From Leptasterias polaris (taxonomy: Eukaryota > Echinodermata > Asteroidea > Forcipulatida > Asteriidae), in NCBI GenBank assembly GCA_037783415.1, contig JAZGTN010000042.1, forward strand, positions 1,790,001-1,854,000: DNA of 64,000 bases, in the 5' to 3' direction. Positions 54,618 through 64,000 of this stretch are shown piece after piece. The first letter of the stretch is position 1; every line of letters begins with the position of its first letter. The notes beneath the pieces are model-generated. The model saw only the letters and a list, made by a program, of their open reading frames with translations, was not told the origin of the DNA and ran no database searches. The translations under genes and the position numbers were made by a program.

Positions 54618-56610
54618 CTGGTATGTGGAGGAGAACAAAATTTTAAACAGAATTTTACAATAGTTTGTCGTACCCGTAGACTCTTCCCAGGTCGGGAAAA
54701 ACTCCTTGCGGCTTAAACATTATGATCACTCAATAACCAAGCCATCAAGGGTTGTGCAGTATGGAATACATCAAACACAGGCAAAACAAGGTGAAGGATT
54801 TTGCGGAACTTGTAAGAAGTTAGGGTTAATAGAATATAAAGACAAACCTTGGCACTGAATCTTGAGTGGGGACGTCAGGGAACGATTTCGTCCAGCAATT
54901 TTGCATAGCACAAAATTGAAACTGCATTTGTTTTGTGCATGCTGAATGCCCATACGTCACGATTTGTGAATAACAACTGAGTTTGTGTAGCATTTTGTTC
55001 TTCTATACAAAATTACAAGGGAAGATTCCTATTTTGAGTAAATGGGGTTTGTTCAGTATTTTCGAGCATAGATCAAACAGTAGAGATTGTTCTTTATGTC
55101 ACACTTTGTAGAATCGTCATCCTACTATTCGTTTAGTCGGTATGTCTCAATTGAATGATGCGGAACTGAAAAATCAACGAATTTTTTTTACAACCTACTT
55201 AATGATAAATGAAAGTATAGACCCGTAAAATTTAAATCATTAAAGTTTTGACGAGCATGTAAATTAATTCCCATCCTCGTGTTTTTATCATTCAGCACCC
55301 CAGTGAACAAAAAAACAAAAAAAACAAAACAAACAGTTTGTTTAAGTAATGTTTTTTGGATAGATAAAAAATAAAATTTAACAAACAAGTTCAGTCTGGG
55401 TTTTTTTCATTGTATAGTTTGTGCTTATTTTTTGGCCAATCAAACCAAAAACAGAGTCAAGAAATAGTTTTGTCCCTCGTGGCAGTATTTCAGATAGAAA
55501 TATTTCTCTGGCGGTTGGTATTTTTATACTGTATTATGGGGAACTTGTAAAATAAAAAATAAAAATTCCAGATGTGGCAGCCTGGTTTGCCACACATGGG
55601 CGCACACTGGCTGTATTTCAATTCAAAGTAATGAGTTGTAATGCATGACTGCCGGCACAATGCCGAAAGCATGACTTGAAATAATGGACCAGTAACTAAA
55701 ACCCAATGCAGTGTTATAAGTCTGCACATATATTTAAAAGTCCAAGAGTGTCCATGTTGACAAAGTACATGTCTGTGCACATGGCACAAGCATGTATACA
55801 TCTACATGTAGTACACTTGCAGATGCAACCATCTACAGGTATACAAATACTTGTACACTTTGTACATGTACACTGCAATTGACACCATCTACAAGTACAT
55901 TATGTACAAATTCCTCTTTCAATGACGCCATCTATATATTCCTTTACTGAAATCATCATTTTAAAAACCAAAGTTCAATTTGTCTGCATCAACAACATTC
56001 CTTTTTTCCCAGTCAAACAATTACATGTAAAGGACTGTACATTTAACAACAAAATTGTTCATGGGAGGAAAATAGGTTTTCAAATCAAGCCCTCACAAAT
56101 GTGAACATCAAATTAAAAAATTTAAAATTAATGTTGATGTTATGGGTAATAAAATATATGAAGGTCATGCTCATTTGTCAATCTGAAAAGATGATGTATT
56201 GAGGAACTAACAGTAACATCATGCTCAGAGGAAATTTACAAATCAACAATTTAAATGCTACATCTACCTCCAAACAATTTCGAATTATCAAAAATACCAC
56301 AAATAATTGTTCATTTGTGTAAGGAAACATGTAGATGTAGGAAGACTTAATGAAGGAACAACTTTTGTTATTTAGATTTGGTGAACATTTGAAAGAAACA
56401 AAGAACAAACTAAAAGCAGACGTTTATTAAAGTTGGTAAAATGAAATTAAAAGGTTATGATTTAAGATACATTACGCAAAACAATCTGGAAGTAGCAAGA
56501 AAATATAAAAATAATAATAAATAAAGAAAGTAACAAAAAGGTAATAAAATATGAAAGAAAAATCAATAAGAAATTTCCACTGGGCTTTAAGCATAATCGT
56601 GTGGGTTCGA
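54618..56610. other. ERC upstream intron, no further exon seen
   Basis: The next upstream ERC exon was sought on the minus strand and not found. AT-rich, with short chance frames. Confidence 0.5.
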
Positions 56611-56963
56611 TTACAGGGTGTGTACAACATTGGTAAGAATGAAAATATAAATGTTCACAGATTTGCCCATAACTTACATGGTATAAAGATGGACATGCTG
56701 GGAAAACTTCCCTTGAAATAGTTTTACTTGAAATGCCATAGTTTTTAGGAAATGAGTAAAACAATAGTCTTTATCCTGCAGGATAAATTCCGATGTTTGA
56801 AAAGAAGTTAAAACACATAAGGGGGTTTTTCACTGTTTTCTCACGACTCCGAAGACCGATTTAGCTTAAACTTTCACAGGTTTGTTATTTCATGTATATG
56901 TTGGGTCACATCAAGTTTGGATACAGGTCTTTGGCAATTACCAATGTTGTACATACCCTTTAA
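56611..56963. mobile_element. TTAA MITE, 'agggtgtgtacaac' subfamily
   Basis: TTAC (56611..56614) and TTAA (56960..56963) flank 'agggtgtgtacaacattgg' and the complement 'ccaatgttgtacataccct'. It shares long interior blocks with 21874..22401 ('tttcaaacatcagattt' type, inverted). Confidence 0.85.
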
Positions 56964-57399
56964 GTCAATACATCACAGCTGCCAACGATAGCATCTTGCA
57001 AATCAGGAAGATTTTGACCAAGAATCAGGGAGACATTTATAATTACATTCAACATATTACAGGGAAAAAGTTTCCATAATCAGGGGGGGATTTTATAATT
57101 TGTTCAACAAAACATGGAATGATTGGTTTATTTACAGGTAACTTTCTGCAGAATCTGGTAGAGTTGGCAGCTCTGATCTGATACATGTATGTCACACACG
57201 TGTGCTTCGCTTATCCATGCTAGGTTTGTGCAATATTGCACTTCCAGCACCAAAGCTGTTTTATTTCTGTTTGTTATTTGTTTTCCGGAAATCCTTATTT
57301 CATTGCCCATGGATGGCGAAAGGCATCTCAAATTTGGTATCTTCTCAAAAATATGTGTTTGGGAAACCACTCGAGACAGCAGAACTTGTTCCGTTGTGT

Positions 57400-57419
57400 G
57401 GGGGGGGGGGGGGGGGGGG
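57400..57419. repeat. 20-G homopolymer
   Basis: Uninterrupted G run 21 bp left of the next MITE. The glycine-rich frames across it are artefacts. Confidence 0.9.
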
Positions 57420-57438
57420 TTAACATTACTGGACTCTA

Positions 57439-57664
57439 TAGATAGTTCCCAATAGACGCCATCTTTACGGGCAAATTGCATTTTGGCATGCAGGCGCGTC
57501 AAGCGCTCAAATTATTAACGCAACCGCGTCGTTCACTAACCAATCCTGCAATGAGTTTTGCGAAATGTGCGCGTGCTGCACGCCGTTCTCACGCGAAACG
57601 CATGACTGTGTGTTCCAAACTGCCTGTAAAGATGGCCGATTTACGTCATACTGCAACCTATCTA
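57439..57664. mobile_element. 222-bp CpG-rich MITE, copy 3
   Basis: TA-flanked element 57441..57662, starting GATAGTTCCCAATAGACGCC and ending CATACTGCAACCTATC. Closely similar to copy 2 with a few base changes. The frame at 57476..57721 is a translation of this MITE. Confidence 0.88.
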
Positions 57665-60199
57665 TCAGGTGGTCCAGTGGGTATACTTCAGGCCCTGCAT
57701 TGGTTTGTGTTAAATTTATGATGTATCTTTGGTAAGTTGGACTACCTTGGGAGAATTGTTTCTAGGTTTTTTTCATTGACTTTCAGCCAAAGGACTGTGA
57801 AAATCTCACACATAGGGAAAACAAGAAAACCAGCCGAACGAAAATCCACTTTTTGTATGAAATAAAGTCTTCTTTTTTAAATTCCCCAAAAATTCTAGAG
57901 TACTTCTTGTGGTTGCAGGTCCTGAACTAGCTCTTGTCAGTTTTCTATCTGTTTTCACCAGAAATTTAATTATTATCTATGTGTACGAACAGCTCCAATA
58001 TTGTGCTCTTTTGGTTCTTAGATGTTTTCAGCACCAAGCCTTCAACAAGAGCCTGCCTTGGTGACCGAAAGGAAGGGTACTCATGCATACAATTATCAGT
58101 GCATGCTCAAGAAGGATTAATTAGAATCCAGTCGATCTCGCAGTGTGTTTAATGAAGTATGAGCTGGGCAGACAGATACAATGTGACATGACGTCATACT
58201 GGCATGGAGGGAGTGACAGTGTGTTATAACCAAAGAATGTTTAAAACTAAAAAATGATGTGTTCATAGCGGTGTATGAACCACATGTGAAGTACATAGTA
58301 CATGTGCGCACATCATATGTGTCATGAACACATATAAATGTACTATGCTCTCAGAAACTGAACCAGAGAACATTGAATGTGCACACCATACTTGTTCGAG
58401 TCCTGATTGAGGCGATTCATGCGCGCAGCAATTTTGGCTGGTTTGCAAATTGCAGCTTTCCCATTGGTTGATCTGTTACAGTTTGCCATTTTCACATTTG
58501 TGATTTTTGTCCATTTTTACCATACTTGTGGAGGGTGTACACAGAATGTAAAGTTGATCATAAACCACAGATTTCTACTTGTATTATTATTTTTTTCACT
58601 ATGCTTCAAAATGTACCTGCAATTCCATTCGCAATGTCTCTTGTTAAAGATGACGTCCCCTTACAACACGCAAATTATTGACCATTCACAAAATTCTCAG
58701 GGATCCCCAATGATATAGCCCCAACACTTCATCTTGTTTTGTAACTGGTCAGTCATTATGTGATTGCCGTCTTTTAAACTGACATCAATAGGCCTGATGC
58801 TTCACAGGCTTCCATTGCCACATGGTCATTGCCTTTTGGTGCCCCTTGAAATGTTCTACAATAGAAATGTACAATTTCCTCATAGAAGTGCTCTTAAGCA
58901 GGAGAAAACGCCTTGCCCTTGCTCTTTCAAGAACAAAGCACCAGACCTGCATTAATTATCCTGTTTATAAGTGTGACTTAAACTCCACTGTAAGCCAAGC
59001 GCACTTCACACAAACAGGCTCTTCTCCTGATTACCAGAAGCCCAAAGGAAAAGTGCACTGAGCTAATTTTTCATTTAGAATTTTCAGATTTGGCTTTCAT
59101 GCTCTGCAAAGTCTTATGTCTTCTCAGAATTATCAATTTCTGTCGCAAGGAATGCCTTTGATCGATGAAGTCAATGACAAACATGTACAATATATGCCAG
59201 CTTTGGAACCAGAAGTAGCTAAAACCATGTGCTTACAGCATATGCGTGCATGTAATGTATCGACTGACCAACAAGCTACATGTATGTAACACCTCACCAC
59301 ATAATCTGTCTTGCATAGCATGCTCATTTATAAAAAATATCTGTTTTTCTTCCAAGTCTGACTGCATTAATAACTAAGTAATCTGCACTAGTTAACTTTA
59401 AGGAGGATTTTATCACAAACATAACTTTGCAAGCAGCTCTTATCAAGTAGCAAGCAGTCGTCAAGTCACAATGTCTGTGCCTACTACCAAGGGTGTGGGG
59501 TGGGTGGAGGGAGGGAGGATACCGGATTCATACCCAACGAGAAAGCTACTGTCTTATTTAGTATAACACCAAAACTTGGCATTTATGCAAATTGAACTGT
59601 GTAAAAGACAAGTTAAACACCAATATCCACAATTTGGATCGTTACCACTGAATGGTTTATTTTGAAAACTATGCATGGTGTGGAAATGGTGTGGGTTGGA
59701 CATCCAGTCCAGTATGAACCAGCTGAAAGGGAGAAGGTACAAGGGCTGAAAGGGAGAAGGTACAAGGGCTGAAAGGAAGGGGAACAAGGGGTTTGGGATG
59801 AGTGGGTTAAGGGGGTTAGTAGGTTAGCTTTCTATCACCTTGATCTGTAGTATGTTATGTTTCCGGTCCTTGATGTCCACAACATTTGTCAAATCAGACA
59901 GCTTTTATGGGTAGCAATGTAAAAGCAAAACAATGTAACAAAAAAAGGATTAAAAGCAAGCTGAATGAGACACATCTACGTAACACGAAAGCCCAGCAAC
60001 TACCTAGAGTGAAGTCTGGGTGCAAGACAATCTATTAACAGAGTATACACAGTTTGTTTAATAAATCTAAATGACAAAAGCAATGCACATCTGACGATAA
60101 ACCCCTTGCATAAAGGTCCCTATCGTTGGGTCCAATGAATGGAAACATGTGTATGTGTCCACGTCTCGCACAACTCACAGCCACTTAAAGGTCTTCCAG
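57665..60199. other. No gene seen; small tandem repeat
   Basis: A 23-bp tandem repeat ('gctgaaagggagaaggtaca' + 'agg') of about 2.6 copies lies at 59723..59780. No exon or recognised repeat elsewhere. Confidence 0.5.
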
Positions 60200-60428
60200 G
60201 GATGAGAGTCACTGCTGACAAAAAGGTTTGAATTTTAAAAGGTACCTTTGGGCTACCCCTGCAAGGAGTTATAGATTTCAAGAAGTTATCTGGGAACAGT
60301 ACCCTCAGCATGAGAGAAGTGGATCAAAGAGCAGGATTTCTTCTTTAAAGAAAATAACAGCCTTTTTGTTCTGCCAGGCAGTCATAAGAAAGTCTGAATT
60401 CAGCTAAAAGTCCGACATTTCTCATCCC
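60200..60428. mobile_element. GGGATGAGA-type MITE, best-preserved ends
   Basis: Begins GGGATGAGAGTCACTGCTGA and ends GACATTTCTCATCCC, so the termini are inverted over 9 bp. Interior 'gagttatagatttcaagaag' and 'gatcaaagagcaggatttct' are shared with the other copies. Confidence 0.78.
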
Positions 60429-62057
60429 ATGTCCTCCAATGACCTCAGTGAGGGCGCTGTTCGAGCGGTTAACATCATATGCAAGGAGTTTATAATACAC
60501 AATGGCACAATTCTGTTGTGTGTGAACGCACTTCCATTTCCCCATTACTTTCACTTCAAAGAAAAACTTCTCCTGGTGTGCATACATGTACATTGTAAGA
60601 ACAGGCGCGTTGTATGCACTATTTTGCAAATGTCGGTTTTATAAATTATTCCCTCAGTAAAAATTGTTTAGATTTGTACACTTAAGAGAAAAATGTTTAC
60701 TTAAGAGATTTTAAAAAACTTATTTACTGATCAAGTAATAATTTCATCGGTTTAACCGTCCGCTGAAAGAACAAATTTTTTCCGGCATTTTAAAATTTAA
60801 CTTTTAAATTAACTATTCAGCAACACGTCATGTATTTTCTTTGCTTTCTAATTATCATTTATTTCTGATGTTGATTTCCGAAAGATAGAGTGAAATATAA
60901 ACCAGCAAAAGAGAAAACTCATTTCAAAAAATGACTGTAAAGATTACGACTCAGGACTATTCATTACTCCCGCAATATTTCCTGTCGCTGTTTTTGTGGG
61001 TTTATCAGTTTCATTCTTGTACCATTCACTAAAAAGATGGCACTACAGTGTAAAAACCGATGGCAGACACCATATTAGCAACCAGCTGACCCATTGTCTG
61101 TACAGAATTGGATCATTTGTTGCCTAGCAATGACAGGGAAATGACTGGATTACTAGAAAAGCTGACCTTGAAGTTGGAAAGGAAATGAGGGAATATATAG
61201 ATCCATTAACATTTAATATCAGCGTCAAAGCTGATACCGTTAAAGGTATGACACATAATTGGTTTTTGATTCATTTCTATCCTCTAGTATACAAAGAATG
61301 AATGTTTTGCATTTGTGGAATGGTGATAATAATTTAATGATTTGGTACATTGTGTAGATGGTTCCGATCAACACGGTTTTGCCTCATTGAATTTTTGTAG
61401 AATGGAACCATCTTTTAACGAGTTAAGAGAGTAAAAAAAAAATCGCACATAACAGTGTTTCAGATGGATACATTTTCAGAACAAGACCCACTGGTATCTT
61501 GATGACAGTTTGATGTACAATTGTATAGTAAGCTTTCAAATTCCTTTATTTGTTTATTTCATTACCTGTGTCTCATAATATCTGTCATAGACCCGTTACA
61601 CCATACACATAAAATCAATGCAAAATCAATTTGTTATTGCTGCAAAAGAGTAAAGTAGGCAGTTTTTGCCAGATATAATTAAATACTGCGCAACCATCAT
61701 CCGGATGAAGGAAGTTTCTCAACATTCCAATTCCAGGAATTATCCCTGTCAGGACCCTTTCCTTCTTTATTTTATTTTATTTTAAACATTACTTTTAGAA
61801 AATGCTCCAATGCTTTTGTTCTCTCGGACATAAGTGACAGAGTGGCAAACGTATTTTTAAAATATGTTTGAAAAAAAAACTTCAAAGTTCAAAAGTTTTG
61901 TTAACACACCTTTGTGAAATGTCGGGATCATGTAATTTTGAGAAAAACTTGCATTTTCTTTTCCCTCCCAACCCAAATAAAAACAAAAAACAAATAAGGT
62001 CTGCCCAATTTCTAAGGACGGGCCGGCCACGCCAAACATACAATTTTCTATTAGGCC
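60429..62057. other. No gene seen
   Basis: AT-rich sequence with no supported gene and no recognised repeat. Confidence 0.5.
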
Positions 62058-62433
62058 TTAAAGGCACTGTACACGTTTGGTAATTACTCAAAATATATAT
62101 TAGCATAAAAACTTACTTGGTAACGAGCAACGGAGAGCTGTTGATAGTATAAAACATTGTGAGAAACCACTCCCTCTGAAGTAACGTAGTTTTTGAGAAA
62201 GAGGTAATTTCTCACTAAAATAATAAAATACTTCTGGCCAGAAGCCTTTTATTCCTATCTGAAAGCACACTAATTTGTACAACAAGGGTGTTTTTTCTTT
62301 CATCATTTTCTTGCAACTTCAATGACCAATTGAGTCAAAATTTTCACTGGCTTGTTATTTTATGCATATGTTGGGATACACCAAGTGAGAATACTGGTCT
62401 TTGACAATTACCAAACGTGTTCAGTGCCTTTAA
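62058..62433. mobile_element. 376-bp TTAA MITE, copy 3
   Basis: TTAA at both ends with AGGCACTGTACACGTTTGG termini. Nearly identical to 11701..12076 and the same length. The minus-strand frame at 62100..62306 is the same translated MITE frame seen in copy 1. Confidence 0.92.
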
Positions 62434-63667
62434 TGCTTCAAATAAAGTTGTGGTCGAAACTGCTTCATGGTGCAAGTAACACCGGAAGCCATTTGGACTA
62501 CAGTTAAAAAGGGCATTCTACAAACATATTTTAATTTTATTTTATGATCTGTTTGCTCTCTCCATTTGTTTGTTCATTTTGATAATGCATGCTTGTTAAT
62601 GAAAGCATTATACATTGCAACTAAAAAACTGGCTAGAACATCACTCAAAGTGTCTTCCCTAGTATTAATTGTGAAATGTGATCCACGTAGTTCCAGGAAA
62701 ACGTCTTTCATATAAAGTTTTAAAACAACTCTACCGTAGTGCTGCTTGATTATTTTAATTCAAAAGAGTAATTTAATCATTGTGCAAAGGTCGACAAAAG
62801 GAAAAAAACAAGTTGTTTTCTCATATCTTTAAGCAAGACATAACGTTTTTTATCGTCAGATGTTACATCCTTGTCAAATCCCTCTCCCCGACATTTATAC
62901 TCCGTAGCAACTTGCAAAGACCAGAGTTTTTTCTTTCTTCTTTGGACAGCATTCTTCCCTGAATCCTGCCCAGTGATTTCCCCCAGCGTGGATGTAAATC
63001 ACCCGTAATAAGGCGGTAATTTCATTACATCGGGCCAATAATCTATGCAAGGGCCAAAACAATTCGGTGTTAGAGCCTCTCGTTCGGGGGATAATCAATT
63101 TAGCGCGGTGGTTAATTTTCTTGACTTGTATCGCTGACGCGACTCGGGGTTTGGCATGGTTATTGACCAATATCTGCCTTGATTTACTCCTTTATGGCAT
63201 CTGGGCTTCGCAAGCCAAATTTAGTTTTAGTTTTTCTTTTTTCTCGCTTGGAATTCGAGGGAAACATTATTAAGTTCTCAAATAAGTTGTTTTTATTACG
63301 CATTCTTGGATACGAACTCTATGAATACTTTCAGGTTATAAAAAGCGAATAGTCAAATTTTCAAAATGACAGCAAAAGTCTTGAAGGTCAACCAAAAGGT
63401 GATATTAGGTTCAGTTACTTTTATTTTTAACTAATCAAATGACTAGTTTTTGTTTTTGTTTTTTTCGTCAAGAAAGACTAATCTTGTTCCAGAAGTGTGC
63501 AGCACCAAACATCTACTTTGCATTGATTTGTGTAAATGTGTTCTGAAGCTTTTTTTTGGGGGGGGGACAATTTAACTTAATCTTGAGTGGGAATAAAGTT
63601 CACTGATTAAACCACAAATTATGTTCAAATGTAAATTTTCTGTGAGGGACTACTTCTATTTGCCTCA
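62434..63667. other. No gene seen
   Basis: No supported exon. Chance frames at 62780..62962, 62895..63170 and 63067..63273 lack domains. Confidence 0.5.
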
Positions 63668-64000
63668 GGTTCCTTGTGTTTAAGGTTCAGCACGGACACG
63701 CCCCAAAGTATCTTCGTGCGCTCATCTCCACCAAGCAAAGCACTCGTGTTCTGAGGTCTGCAGGATCTCACTTGTTGGTAGAACCAAGATCAAGAACAAT
63801 TCGATACGGAGACCGTGCTTTTGCTAAAGCTGCTCCTGCCCTGTGGAATAAGCTCCCTGTCAAACTTCGCAAAATAACATCACTCGACATTTTCAAGAGG
63901 GAACTGAAGTCACACTTGTTTACATAGACTTTCATAGCTTTATCTAAACTACAATTAATATCAATTTTTGTTTAATATTTCCATTTTGTGTAGGCGCCTT
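63668..64000 (+). mobile_element. 5'-truncated LINE (CR1/L2-like) 3' end, runs off window
   Basis: The frame to the stop at 63925..63927 reads FKVQHGHAPKYLRALIST, then RSRTIRYGDRAFAKAAPALW, then NKLPVKLRKITSLDIFKREL and KSHLFT. This is the same C-terminal ORF2 signature as at 6895 and 15744 (RAF..A.P.LWN.LP ... FK..LK.HLF). The 3' UTR begins 'gactttcatagc', and 'gtaggcgcctt' at the edge looks like the start of the conserved tail. Confidence 0.8.

Noticed and set aside
54321..54638. Start codon of an ERC isoform at the upstream ATG
   Set aside because: That ATG lies 5' of a good CAG acceptor at 54618, so it is intronic. ERC proteins have several hundred residues before this segment.
57189..57455. 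Gly-rich small proteins
   Set aside because: All three frames run through the 20-G homopolymer and into a MITE, so the glycine tracts are artefacts.

Overview
The window looks like intronic and intergenic DNA from a marine invertebrate animal, most likely an echinoderm and possibly a sea star. It is AT-rich and crowded with short dispersed repeats. Its only host gene is spread over seven short exons with canonical GT/AG splice sites, separated by introns of 1 to 15 kb. The taxonomic call rests on the style of the repeats (TTAA-flanked MITEs with AAAGGCACTG-type ends, tRNA-Leu-headed SINEs) as I remember them from echinoderm genomes. It is not proven here.

Host gene: positions 54617 down to 19604, minus strand, hold seven consecutive coding exons of an ERC (ELKS/CAST, RAB6-interacting) active-zone scaffold protein. 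They give 1173 coding bases, or 391 codons. All exon phases join without a break, and the encoded peptide is coiled coil matching the C-terminal half of ERC1/ERC2. The N-terminal exons should lie beyond the right edge. I could not find the final exon (RIM-binding tail) in the 19.6 kb downstream.

Mobile DNA: 40882..47641 is a complete two-gene PIF/Harbinger transposon inside an ERC intron. It has matching terminal inverted repeats and an exact TTA target duplication. A four-exon Myb/SANT-like gene (214 aa) is on the plus strand, and a three-exon DDE transposase gene (403 aa) is on the minus strand. Two small non-autonomous relatives with the same ends lie at 432..576 and 33482..33638.

Other repeats by region: 0-19 kb holds TTAA MITEs, SINEs, three LINE 3' ends and an LTR end joined to a copy of half a tRNA-Ser. 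The 19-35 kb stretch holds paired TTAA MITEs, a 119-bp foldback and a 3.07-kb satellite of 40-bp units (25081..28153) with higher-order structure. The 35-38 kb stretch holds a 919-bp hAT-like element ending about 19 bp from an ERC splice donor, plus SINEs. The 47-64 kb stretch holds more MITEs, including 222-bp CpG-rich copies, and a LINE end at the right edge.

No prokaryotic genes, CRISPR array, rRNA or intact tRNA gene were found. Most short open reading frames are chance products of repeats or introns.
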